A stretch of DNA of 64,000 bases from Anaeramoeba flamelloides (Eukaryota; Metamonada; Anaeramoebidae), in the NCBI GenBank assembly GCA_027625915.1, contig JANTQA010000023.1, positions 7,006,001-7,070,000 on the forward strand, written 5' to 3'. Positions 10,651 to 20,301 of this stretch are shown in pieces. The notes below the pieces were generated by a model. The model made no database searches and had not been told where the DNA came from. It was given only the letters and a program-made list of their open reading frames with translations. The number at the start of each line of letters is the position of its first letter. Position 1 is the stretch's first letter. A program made the translations under genes and the position numbers.

Positions 10651-11039
10651 ATAATATAATATTAACACATAGTGTTAATATCCCCTGTTAAATAAAACGA
10701 TAGACAAATTTGGTACACCTAGAAAACATTTTGTTTTTTAAGCACGATAGACAATAATCAGAAATAACTTTTTCCCTTTGAATATATTAAGTGGAAATTG
10801 ATACCAATTGTATAAAATTGTTTCAAAAGTGTGATAGAGCTCATGAAACACCTCGTTATACACTATTTGGGATTAAACAACCATATGTATATTATCACAC
10901 TTTTGTTGGTTCGAAGATAAAATATCGATAATTTTGATCAAAGGTACCACTTTGAACAAAAAAGAACAATAAATATTTTTAAACGCGTTTATTGTTTACT
11001 ATGATAGGATAAACCCATGTTATCCCAATGTTTAGATCA

Positions 11040-11292
11040 ATCTATCGATAAAATATACCAACATATGATTATAATCAAAAGATTATATCTGGTTAAATTA
11101 TGTATTGTATTTTTCAATTAATCAAAATAAGTTTGACTCGACTCCTTATTTTTATACTAGAATAAACATCGAATTATCTTTTTATTCTAGCTAATTGAAT
11201 GGTTCGATATAAGCATTTATTCCGATTTGATCTTTGATTATAATCATATGTTGGTATATTTTACCGATAGAATGAAATAAACATTCTAAATC

Positions 11293-11326
<34 letters not shown>

Positions 11327-11330
11327 TAAA
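11040..11330. promoter_or_regulatory. Foldback leader and (TA)n tract upstream of the transposase
   Basis: About 45 bases at 11038-11082 (containing CCAACATATGATTATAATCA) are matched in reverse complement at about 11231-11276. The inner 150 bases contain a second smaller inverted pair around ATCGAATTATC. A (TA)n run follows at about 11296-11322. The same arrangement is kept in element B at about 27062-27345. It lies about 200 bases before the first ATG, so promoter or recombination functions are possible. No specific factor site is recognised. Confidence 0.55.
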
Positions 11331-11518
11331 CCATATAAAATAGAATTTATCAAGGCGTTATCGAAAATAATGGGGTAGGGGCTTGATAAATTCTTATTAT
11401 ATTTTTTATTATTGATTTTAGAATAAGAATATAATAAGACTCGAATTATTGATTTTATATTAATAATTCAACAAACCACCAACAAAATATTTTATTACAC
11501 TCTTTATTTCATTCAATT

Positions 11519-12012
11519 ATGTCTGAAAAAAAAGAAAACAACCAAACACCAACAATTCAAAAATTACAATTATTACTGAAGAGGAAATACGAAAAATGTA
11601 TTCTTCGGAAGTACCTCGGGATTATTCACATAATAAGAGGAAAAGGAAAAGTTATGAGAAAAAAATTCAAGTTCGAAACAGTTCAAGAATATATGGACAG
11701 TGTCATAACTTGGAAAAAGACTCGGTTCGAAACGTGATGTACCACACGACACAATCCGCAAATGGAAAAGTCAGGTAATTAAAATGTATCAAGATCCTTC
11801 TATATCTGCCCTCAACCGCGAAGGCAATACAATATTATGGGATTGGATCAAGAAGCATCTAGTAATGGAAGGTGACGAAAAGACGTATCCTGAAATTGTA
11901 GCACCTTTAAAAAGGACCATATATCAGAAGACACATCATTGGGTTACTAGAAAATAAAAAATACCGTAGTGGTAAGGCTACAAGTGTCAGTAGAGCAGCT
12001 GTTTATCGCTGG
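11519..12012 (+). pseudogene. Element A transposase, N-terminal DNA-binding region (frame-broken)
   Basis: The ATG at 11519 starts MSEK. The A run after it is two bases longer than in element B, and this copy then changes frame several times before 12013. In the readable pieces (with element B as guide) there is a helix-turn-helix of the psq/CENP-B type (YMDSVITWKRLGSKLDVPHD then TIHKWKSQV). A second helical region follows (GNTILWDWIKKHLVMEG) and then ATSVSRAAVYRWMNLRG leading into the catalytic frame. Two N-terminal HTH modules before the catalytic core is the usual layout of pogo/Tigger transposases, where they bind the terminal repeats. Confidence 0.65.
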
Positions 12013-13203
12013 ATGAATTTGCGCGGTTTATATTGTAAATCAATTGACCATGTTGAAGATAGACCCAAATCGGAAGAAGATAAAAAAAGAGATAATACTC
12101 GTTTTTTCCAAACTTATACCCATTATATTGAAGAGAACGAACTCACTTCAGATCGAATATGGTGTATGGATGAAACACCGTGCCAACATTCTGACACTCC
12201 AAAAAAATCATTTAAACTTCGCAATTCAAGTTCATTCAGTAAAACACATGGGTTTAACCAACGAGATACACTCGTAGCATGTATACGAGCCGACGGGGCA
12301 AGATTAGCACCGATGATAATAGAAACCCGCAATGCGTATCTCAATAAAAAAGATTCATCAAAATCGCGTGAAAAAATTGGAGGTATGTCAGAAGATTTCA
12401 TGATCTTTTGGCTTGAGTATTTTTCACAATTTACTCAAAAAGGTGATATATTGATACTCGATAATTTATCTTCTCATAAAACGAAATTAGTTATTGAGAA
12501 AGCTCGTAAATTATTCATTAATTTGATATTCACACCACCAAAAGAGGCAAAAAGGTATTCACCACTGGATAATTCCTTTTTTGGAACCTTTAAAAGAACA
12601 AGGGCAAACTGCTTACCACATATGCATAATTATACAAGAATATTAAGATTGCTTATTATTTCAAAGTATTATTATGATGCAACTGAAGAAAGTGTACGTG
12701 GCAATTTTATAAAAAATGGCTTGGCATTATGGAAGAAAGGGTGCACCGAAAAGATCGAAAGTATAAACAATAATTTATACCCCGGGGTCAAGATAATCAA
12801 GCCCACATTGAAAACCAGAATGGATGATATTCGCTTTAATGGGTTAACCGTGAAACCTCATAAGGGTTTTGTCATCTATTTTTTAAATGGTATAAGATGT
12901 GATTTCACGGATTTGAAAAAATTATCTGAAGACGATAATTTTGGGATGAAACATCGGAAAAAGTATCAAAATTTCATTGACCAAAATGAATCTGAAAAGG
13001 AAGAGTTTTTCAGAGTATGTACTGATATTCAAATGAATAATATGAAGACCAATTCTCAAAAGGGTAAGAAAAGGGTGCAGAATGCTGGTAAAACATCGCT
13101 AAGTCAACCGATCTTTACGAAAGATGGACTTGAAGAAAGACCACTATCAAAAAAGAAGACAACTCCACCAAAAAGGAAGAAAAAAGGCGCGAAATGCTGG
13201 TAA
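12013..13203 (+). CDS. Element A transposase catalytic core, pogo/Fot-like DD35D
   Basis: A 396-residue open frame. The RNase H-like DDE triad is visible: Asp53 in IWCMDETP (codon 12169-12171), Asp150 in DILILDNLSSHKT (12460-12462) and Asp186 in SPLDNSFFGTFKR (12568-12570), with 35 residues between the second and third. The 'LDN.SSH' box and the 'PP-x7-PLD' spacing before the last Asp match the pogo/Tigger/Fot branch of IS630-Tc1-mariner transposases, as do the TA target duplications. It performs cut-and-paste excision and integration. The called ATG (12013) lies downstream of the true start, because the frame upstream of it (SRAAVYRW) is coding-like. The tail from about residue 340 is a basic linker that enters the 37-residue repeats and ends early because of one extra base in a linker repeat. 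Confidence 0.85.
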   Translation: MNLRGLYCKSIDHVEDRPKSEEDKKRDNTRFFQTYTHYIEENELTSDRIWCMDETPCQHSDTPKKSFKLRNSSSFSKTHGFNQRDTLVACIRADGARLAPMIIETRNAYLNKKDSSKSREKIGGMSEDFMIFWLEYFSQFTQKGDILILDNLSSHKTKLVIEKARKLFINLIFTPPKEAKRYSPLDNSFFGTFKRTRANCLPHMHNYTRILRLLIISKYYYDATEESVRGNFIKNGLALWKKGCTEKIESINNNLYPGVKIIKPTLKTRMDDIRFNGLTVKPHKGFVIYFLNGIRCDFTDLKKLSEDDNFGMKHRKKYQNFIDQNESEKEEFFRVCTDIQMNNMKTNSQKGKKRVQNAGKTSLSQPIFTKDGLEERPLSKKKTTPPKRKKKGAKCW

Positions 13204-13310
13204 AACATCGCTAAGTCAACCGATCTTTACGGAAGATGGACTTGAAGAAAGACTACTAAAACAAAAGAAGACAACTTCACCAAAAAGGAAGAAAAAGAGA
13301 AAAAATGCTG
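13081..13310 (+). repeat. 37-residue tandem repeats in the transposase-protease linker
   Basis: The block NAGKTSLSQPIFT-DGLEER followed by a Lys/Pro/Thr-rich stretch occurs twice and begins a third time. The AATGCTGG landmark lies at 13081, 13193 and 13304. The second interval is 111 bases (37 codons) and the first is 112. That single extra base, in a run of six A, is what moves the reading from the transposase frame to the protease frame. Lys-rich linker content suggests a flexible or DNA-contacting tether. Confidence 0.85.
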
Positions 13311-14520
13311 GTAATGACTCGCAAAAAAAGAATGATATCAACAAGAGTCCAACTAAAGTAGGACTAAAAATGACAAGAAGTTCAAAGAATGATTTACAAA
13401 TTGATGAATATATATCTTTGCCTTTTGATATCAATCATTTGACAACTGTTTGTGAGAAGGCGAGGATGGAATATACAAATAAACTTGTCGCAGTGGAAAG
13501 TAGCGAATCAGACGAGATAATGGTAGTTTCTAGTAATGAGACACTTTCTCAAAAGGGAAGTATGGAAAAAAAAATAGAATCTATCTTCACAAACACGGAC
13601 GAAGACGAAGACGAAATATTAGAAGAATGGAGCGAAGATGCAAATTCGGATCGGTCGGGTGATACTAAGTTATCGAAAGTGGTTTTAGAAGACAACATCA
13701 TCGGAATCAATTGGCGGGATAACTTATGTTGGTTCGATAGTGTGATACATTCACTTACATTTGTTGAGGGATTTGTTGATTGGTTGAAAGCCATCGATAC
13801 CAATGAAGCAAAAATGTTGAGAGCAATGCTGGTTTCAATTAGAAATTCGACGACAATTTCTCGTAGAAAATCTCGAGAATTAAAGAATTTACTAATGTCT
13901 GCTCGGGATAAATTATTAAAAAGTGCTCCTCAAGAATACCACAATGGTGATTTAAACCACGTTTCAAATGCAATCGTGATCTTAGATGCAATTTTCCAAA
14001 AACATCCAAAGTATAAAGGCGATATGACATCTGATTATTTCAGAGTTTACGATAAAAAATATTTGCGAAGGTAAAAAAGGTAGTGCCGCTTGCCCCAACT
14101 GTAGTTTATTTAAAAGATAAACCTCTACTTAACGATTTACCCGTTTTATGTAGAGACTTTTTTAATGCTACCAGTTGGGAAATAAATAGTACAGAGTATT
14201 ACTATAATTATTCCCAAGAGGTTCATCTTATTATCGATCGTGCACCTAGTGAATATTTATTCATTAGTTGTTCAGATTTGGATTTTAGGTTTGATAGTCT
14301 CCTTGATTGGTCTCTAGGTGGAAATAGATATTGGCTTCAAAGTCTTGTTCTATTCCAGGGAAATCATTATACATCTTTAGTGCGGATTATATCGACTTGG
14401 TATCATTTTAATGATATTGGCAGGTCTACATACAAAGGTAAAAAAATTAAAACCCCTAAAGATTTTAACAATCTTTTAGCGGGTAAAACAGTTTCTCTTT
14501 TGATATTTTACAAAGAGTAA
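13124..14520 (+). CDS. Cysteine-peptidase-like domain (USP/USPL1-like) of element A
   Basis: Frame 13124-14074 continues after a one-base shift (A run at about 14054) into 14071-14520. The first part is the basic linker and an acidic stretch (TNTDEDEDEILEEWSED). The domain starts near 13700 with IIGINWRDNLCWFDSVIHSL. Asn-x-Cys-Trp-(L/F)-Asp at the putative nucleophile (Cys codon 13727-13729) resembles the USPL1 SUMO isopeptidase (peptidase family C98) and more generally the USP Cys box. The His box LVLFQGNHYTSLVR (His 14365-14367) is followed by WYHFNDIG (Asp 14413-14415), and the domain ends VSLLIFYKE as USP domains do. About 270 residues is the expected size. Activity is inferred. A DNA transposon protein of this fusion type is not known to me. 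Confidence 0.65.
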
Positions 14521-15049
14521 ATATTAACTGATATATATGTACGGACGTATGTATACATGTATGTGTATGAAAACATCTACACATATGTATCAGTCAAAAA
14601 TAAAATCTTTTAGAACATTTTTTGTTTTTATTTTGATTTTTTTTTGTTTGATAAGTATTTGACTTAATACTTATTAATTTTATAAAGTGATATTTTCACT
14701 TTATTCATTAAGAGTTAAAGACTTTTTAATTTACAATTAGTTGATGTCGAATAAATTTTAGTTTTATAAGAGTATACTAAGTTGGTAAGTTATCTTTTCT
14801 TTTTGTTTTAAGATTTTTTCAAAGTAGTTTTTTTTTTGACTATTTTGAAAATTTCGTTTTTTTTTTGTTTTTTCAGAGAGGAGTGCATAGTTGACTGGAT
14901 TCTCTTTAAAAAAATTGAAAAAAATGAAAAAAATATTCAAAAAAAAAAAATGTGCTTTATTTTGAGACTTTATGTTTGTGCTTTAATTTGAGACAATTTG
15001 TGCTTTATTTTCAATTAAAGTTTGTGTTTTAAAAGTGAAACTGACTGTA

Positions 15050-15336
15050 TATAAGCCATTTTATATTGCAAAAAATGCAACCGCACGCTATACATACTCA
15101 AATGTATGCAGATGATCTAATTCTTATAATGGAAGGAATATCCGAAAACAAAATAGACGAGCAATTAAAAAGCAGCATCTACCCCATTATAGAAAAATAT
15201 GGTCTTACAGTAAATGACACTAAGACCGAAAAAGTAACAGCTCTAAAAAAGATAAAGTATTTAGGTATATGGCTGAATAAGAAAGAGCACATTAAGAAAA
15301 ACCTACTGAAGGCAAAAGATAATTACCAAAAGTATA
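15050..15336 (+). pseudogene. LINE copy 1 reverse transcriptase, palm segment with YADD
   Basis: The frame reads ISHFILQKMQPHAIHTQMYADDLILIMEG and then KYGLTVNDTKTEKVTALKKIKYLGIWLNKK. The MYADD box (catalytic aspartates, RT block C), the 'N--KTE' block and the 'YLGI' block are diagnostic of non-LTR reverse transcriptases. The homologous part of copy 2 reads ISHFLLLKIIPLTNHCQMFADDLILI. The start lies directly on the right flank of element A. Earlier RT blocks are absent. The MITE at 15339 cuts the frame at KYI/YANGTL. Confidence 0.85.
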
Positions 15337-15536
15337 TACAGTCAGTTCCACTTTTAAGGCACAAACTTTCAACGAAATTTAAGGCACAATAAAAATCTCA
15401 AATTAAGGCACAAAATTCAGATTCTAGTAAAATAAATTGTAAAAAAAAATATTTCAAATTTTGTGCCTTAATTTGAGATTTTCTTGTGCCTTAAATTCCG
15501 TTGCTAGTTTGTGCCTTAAAAGTGAAACTGACTGTA
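15337..15536. mobile_element. MITE copy 2, inserted in the LINE RT frame
   Basis: A 196-bp palindromic element (15339-15534) with TA duplications, CAGTCAG ends and the AAGGCACAAA arm motifs described for the copy at 5322. LINE coding sequence is continuous on both sides, so it inserted after the LINE. Confidence 0.9.
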
Positions 15537-16397
15537 TACATATATGCTAACGGGACTTTATCGAATGCCCTCAAAATACAACTATTTAAAGCAGTAATAC
15601 TACCCCAAGTACTATATGGTTTAGATATCTTTAATCTAACCCAAACAGATTACAATGAGATTGATACTTGGGTCAACAAAAGACTTAAAAAAATTATCAA
15701 AATACAACGTGTTACTCCCACTGACATTCTAAAATGGGAGACCAGAACTGAGCCCACTTCTCACATGATCCTTTCAAGGAAGGCTAATTTCATTAAGAAA
15801 TTAAAGCTTTTAGAACTGGATCATCTAGCCGAAGACCTCCAACTAGAGGTAATCGAAGGTATAGATTGGGAAAACATGGGGAAAAAAGAGATCAAAAAAA
15901 AACTCCATCAAACTCACATAAAATCGATACAAGACAAAGTAGATTCATCTAAGGAGGAAGAAAACTGGAAATTAAAGAGATATCTCAAAATCAGCCAATT
16001 TCCAGAAAACTTCAGCGAAAAACAACCCTATTTAAACTGGCGATCATCTACTACCCTATTCAAACTCAAATCATTCTGTAATGGATTGAACAGGTATACA
16101 TACAAATGGGAAAAAGGAGTAGACTCAAAAATCTGCCCATGTTGTAAAAAAAAAGTAGACGATGTCGACCATTTCATCTGGGAATGTAAAAAGTACGAAA
16201 GAGCTAGAAGAGATTGGAAAAAACAAATCAAAGAGAACAAAATTTTTGATTATAACATAATAATCAAGAAGGACACAGACACATTACTGAGAATTATGAA
16301 CCAAAAAGAAATCTATGACCCTACAATAGACTACTTTTTGACTAATATGACTCAACATGCAATCAAGAAAAAGGAACTCAAAGCAAATAAAACTTAA
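15537..16397 (+). pseudogene. LINE copy 1, RT thumb and C-terminal zinc knuckle
   Basis: The frame runs from YANGTLSNALKIQLFKAVIL to the stop at 16395-16397. FKAVILPQVLYGLDIF is the post-palm 'Y-L-Y-G-L' region typical of LINE RTs. The C-terminus has CPCCKKKVDDVDHFIWEC, a CX2CX8HX4C knuckle like the zf-RVT motif at the end of L1- and I-type ORF2 proteins, near 16135-16188. The last 70 residues are helical and basic. This is the natural C-terminus of ORF2. The frame is open apart from the MITE. Confidence 0.85.
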
Positions 16398-16664
16398 GAG
16401 TAAACCTTCCAAAGAACTCTAAACTACTCAATTCACTAAACTTTTTACTTATTTTACCCTTATTCACTTATTTATTTCTTTATTCTTCATTTTTTCACCC
16501 TATCTTTATTTTTTTAACTCTTCTCCTTTTTTTTTTTTTTTTACTTCTCCTTTTTATTTAGAAAACTAAATTAGGATTAAAATACTCCCAATGACTGTGT
16601 CTTTAGATACTCTTTGAATTGGAAGTCTCAAATTTAGTCACTTCAAAATTCTCTCTTTAACAGA

Positions 16665-16739
16665 TTAGACATGTTGTCTAACCCTTAGCAATAAAACAAA
16701 AAAAAATCAAATTGATGAGACACTCTATCGCAATAGAGT
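16665..16739 (+). promoter_or_regulatory. Two perfect hairpins in the LINE 3' UTR
   Basis: TTAGACA (16665-16671) pairs with TGTCTAA (16675-16681), and ACTCTAT (16722-16728) pairs with ATAGAGT (16733-16739). They lie about 270-340 bases after the ORF2 stop. Many LINEs are recognised by their RT through a 3' stem-loop, so these are candidates. The 3' end of the element is not clearly defined here. Confidence 0.5.
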
Positions 16740-16750
16740 TATTGAGAACT

Positions 16751-17250
16751 TTAATTAAAGAAAAAACAAAAAGAATCAAAATCTAGAAAAAAAATTTAAA
16801 ACGACAACTCTTTTATCTGAATTAATCTGATATATCTAGACACCGAAGAATCCATATAATCCAATGATCAAAAATCATAGAAAATGTTATCAATAAAGTT
16901 AGAATTGTTTATTGAAAATCACAAAAATTCAAAGGATAATAATTTTTTCTGGTTAGGAAATCAATTTTTTTTCTTTTTCATTTCTTAGCAACTTGTTCGA
17001 GTTTACTGATCTAAATTTTTTTTGTTCATTTTTCATTACAAAATTTCTCACAAAATGTCTTTTTGTTGTTCCTAATTGGAGAATATTTTGAAGATACCAA
17101 GTTTTCAATTTTTATGATATTGAATAAAATACGTTGGGGATATTTGATAAATCTAAAAGGCAGTTGTTAATATGGCTACAGAATCATTAAAAAATTTTTG
17201 AAATAAAAAATTTAATATCTGCTAATTTTTCACTATTAAATAACTTCACT
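16751..17250. other. Intergenic, no gene seen
   Basis: AT-rich sequence between the LINE 3' end and the next MITE; no frame or repeat is recognised. Confidence 0.4.
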
Positions 17251-17450
17251 TACAGTCAGTTCCACTTTAGGGTACAAACTTTCAACGAAATTTAAGGCTC
17301 AAAAAAAATCTTAAATTAAAGCATAAAATTTGGAATTTTTTTTTTTACAATTTATTTTACTAGAATCTGAATTTTGTACCTTAATTTGGGATTTTTATTG
17401 TGCCTGAAATTTCGTTGAAAGTTTGTGCCTAAAAAGTGGAACCGACCTTA
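17251..17450. mobile_element. MITE copy 3, more diverged
   Basis: 17253-17448 between TA dinucleotides. The same palindromic layout is present, but the right terminus reads ACCGACCT rather than ACTGACTG and the arms have several changes, so this copy is older than the others. Confidence 0.85.
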
Positions 17451-18687
17451 TAATAAACACTTTTGATTAATAAGAAACATTGAATAAAGAAATATATTTT
17501 AATTCAATTTTAATAATTTATTGATAAATTCAAATTTATTTTATAAAATTTTAAGTTTAATTTTTCCATTATTGAAATCAATTAAACTCAATAAATAAAA
17601 CAACCCAAGAGAAAGAATTTTTTGAAAGATAAGCCAATTTTACAAAGTTTCTTCACATTTAAACGTATATAATGTATGAATCAAAACCCGTGTTGAATTA
17701 TTTATAAGATTGAAAATTAATTAAAAATTTTCAGATATTTCTTTGAATTTAACAGTATTACAATTTTGGAAATTAATTTTAAAATTTTAAATTTCGAAAT
17801 AACCAATATTTTAATAAAATGTTTCAAAATAGTTGTTCTTTTTTTGATATATTTCAAACTTTGTTGTAAAAGGTAAAAAAACCTAAAAATAATATAAAGA
17901 TAAATTCAATTTTCAAAAGAAATTTTAAGAACCGAATAAAAATTTAAGCAACTTATTTTTTGATATTTCTCAAAAAAAAGATGATTTTCAAAATGATTTT
18001 GACTTTTAACTTGTAAAAAAAATAAATATTGTATACGTTTATGGTTTTTTGATGCAATTTGATCACTATCCTTTTGAAAAGTTGTTTTTTTTTCAATTAT
18101 ATTAAGTTAAATTTGAATTATCAATTAATTTAAAACAATTCATGAAGTTAAATTTTTTTGATTGAAACTTGAAGGTTGAAATTTTACTTAAAAAAAAATT
18201 TGTTATGTTGCCAAGGAGAAAGTTCCTACACAAGTATAAATTGAAAAATCAATTTTTTTACAATATTGAGAAATATGGTAAATTATTTTACCTAAACCAT
18301 CAAAAATACTCTAAATATTTGATTTTTGAAATTTAGAGTATTCTATCTTCTACATTTTAAAAGATATTTCCCATTTTCATTTTTTCAAAAAAAAAAAAAT
18401 AATTTTTTATTTTTGAAATTTTTATTTTTTTTATTTGTGCAAAATTAGAATAAAATATATTTTTTTTAGAAAATTTTAAATTGTTCCCACTAGAGTAAAA
18501 TTTTATAAAAAAATTATTTTTGGTAAAATTTTGGGCCCAAGGCCAAAAAAATAAAAAAATAATTTTTTAATTTTTTCTTTGTAAACATATTTGAAAAAAA
18601 AAAATTTTTTTTTTGGTCATATATATTATAAATAATAATAAAAAATAATACTTAAAATATTATTTCAAATTTTAAAAATAATTTATA
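17451..18687. other. AT-rich spacer, no gene seen
   Basis: Very AT-rich with homopolymers. No open frame with protein-like composition and no repeat pair was recognised. Confidence 0.4.
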
Positions 18688-18887
18688 TACAGTCAGTTTC
18701 ACTTTTAAGGCACAAACTAGCAACGGAATTTAAGGCACAAGAAAATCTCAAATTAAGGCACAAAATTTGAAATATTTTTTTTTACAATTTATTTTACTAG
18801 AATCTGAATTTTGTGCCTTAATTTGAGATTTTTATTGTGCCTTAAATTTCGTTGAAAGTTTGTGCCTTAAAAGTGGAACTGACTGTA
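18688..18887. mobile_element. MITE copy 4
   Basis: 18690-18885 (196 bp), TA on both sides, CAGTCAG ends. The two arms are almost exact inverted copies. The left arm matches the right arm of the copy at 15339 closely, which fits recent amplification from one source, in the opposite orientation. Confidence 0.9.
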
Positions 18888-20300
18888 TAACTAAAAAAAA
18901 TTTTTTTTCATTTTAATTTTAATTATACAGTCTTAATTGATGATATTCGTTTCATATATATTTAAATAAAATTATTATAAAAATAGAAAAAAATAAAAAT
19001 ATTAACACCAAATTTTATATATAAAAATTTACAAATATTTTATTTGAATCTATTTTATAAAATAATTTATATATAAAAATATTATTTTCAAAAAATTTTA
19101 TTTTGGGTATTTTTTTGATTTATCATTTTTTAAGAAAAAAAAAAAAAAAAAGTTTTCTAATTTTTTTTTATAATAATTTATTAAAAAGTATTAGAAAAAA
19201 AAATTTATTTTATTAAAAAATCTTTATTATTAAACTCAAATAATATTTTTTTCATTATAAAAATTTGAAAGAATTTTTTTTATATAAAAAAAAATTTTTT
19301 TGGAAATTTTAAAAAAATTGAAATTTTTACTATTAAAAAATTTTTAATAATTTTTTTTTTAAAATTTTAAAAAAAAATTTTTTTCCTATCAGATTTTTCT
19401 TTTATATTATTAATGTTAATAGAAAAGAGTAGTTTTAAAAAAAAAAAAAATTATTTAAATTAAAAACTTAGGGAAATTTTAAAAAAAAAAAAATTTTTTT
19501 TGGTTATATTACTTGTTTAAAAATTTTAAAAAAATCAATTTTGAAGAAAAAAATATTTTCAATTTACAACAAATAGTCTAATGTCTCAACGGTAGAGCAC
19601 CAGATCTAGAGTAAAAAAATCTAATGTCACGAGTTCGAGATCTGGTAGTATCAAAAAATTTCTAATTTTTTTTATTTTTTTTATAAAAATTTCTTAAACT
19701 GGATCATTTAAAGTATCTGAGTTTACAAGCTGAGTTTAATTTGAATTTTGTTAGAAATTTTTTTTTTTGAAAGAACACCAATTAATTAAATGCCAATTTT
19801 CTGGTAACATCTGAAAAAAAATTATTTTTTTCAGTAGAGAGAGTAGAAGTTTTAGTCAAAATATAATTTACTAATGGCTAGTTTCAAATAAGTTTGATAA
19901 ATTAGTTAAATCATCAAACAACATTATTTTTGTTTTTCATTGTTCTCTCAAAAGCTTTTAATCATTTTAATTGGCTATTTTTTTTTTTTTTAAAGTGTTT
20001 GAAAATTGGAAATTTTAATTTTATTAGAACGTTATGAAATTTAAGAAAATTTATTTTATTAATGTTGTTTTTTTTTGGACTTTAATATCACCAAAGAATC
20101 GATTTTCAGTGGAAACACTGCTAAGTTGAACTTGGGAGGGGGTCGGTTCGACTCCCCGAAAGAATCAAATTTTTTCGGTATTAGTTCAGTATTTTTTTTT
20201 TTTTTTTTTTGATTTTTTTTTAAAAAATAAAGCATAAAAATTATAAAACTAAAAGTATAAAAGTACAAAAAAAAATGAAAATATATATGATTTTTATTTT
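18888..20300. other. AT-rich spacer with one tRNA-like repeat
   Basis: Extremely AT-rich. The only recognisable object is the tRNA-like segment at 19574-19652. A hairpin with a GGTTCGACTCC block lies at about 20130-20155, discussed under rejected items. Confidence 0.45.
19574..19652 (+). repeat. tRNA-like / SINE-head-like segment
   Basis: It contains a box-A-like ATGTCTCAACGGTAGAGCA and, about 33 bases on, a box-B-like GAGTTCGAGATCT at the spacing of RNA polymerase III internal promoters, and is followed by T runs. D-arm pairing is possible, but anticodon and T stems do not pair properly, so it is not called a functional tRNA. A segment at 23663-23738 on the other strand has the same length and block order. 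Confidence 0.45.
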
Positions 20301-20301
20301 T

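Larger units (their letters stand above)
8811..15049 (+). mobile_element. Element A: pogo/Fot-like DNA transposon with transposase and protease-like domain
   Basis: The element runs 8813-15047 (6235 bp) between TA duplications at 8811-8812 and 15048-15049. The left end is CAGTCAGTTTCACTTTTAAG and the right end is its reverse complement apart from one or two changes. Both ends carry repeated AAGGCACAAA/TGTGCYTTATT subterminal motifs. Inside, in order: inverted TGACAAAG motifs (9190-9440), a 65-bp minisatellite (9782-10650), a foldback-rich leader (about 11040-11330) and the coding region (11519-14520). The coding region is broken by a few single-base length differences, mostly in A runs, so this copy looks recently inactivated or slightly misassembled. 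Element B is a close sister. It lies inside LINE copy 1. Confidence 0.88.
5560..16750 (+). mobile_element. LINE copy 1 (non-LTR retrotransposon), split by element A and a MITE
   Basis: Order on the plus strand: RRM-bearing ORF1 region (5605-6815), charged low-complexity region, C4 zinc motif near 7933-7993, conserved domain of unknown function (about 8100-8810), element A (8811-15049), RT segment from just before the YADD box (15050-15336), MITE (15337-15536), RT thumb and C-terminal CX2CX8HX4C zinc knuckle (15537-16397), then a 3' UTR with two hairpins. Comparison with copy 2 shows that the AP endonuclease and the N-terminal RT blocks, about 2 kb, are missing exactly where element A sits. 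Several frames are broken, so the copy is dead. The outer limits are estimates. Confidence 0.75.

Noticed and set aside
20100-20165. GGTTCGACTCC box and GGGG…CCCC hairpin suggesting a tRNA gene
   Set aside because: Only a box-B-like block is present. No D arm or acceptor pairing was found at tRNA spacing, and the T stem does not pair beyond two bases.
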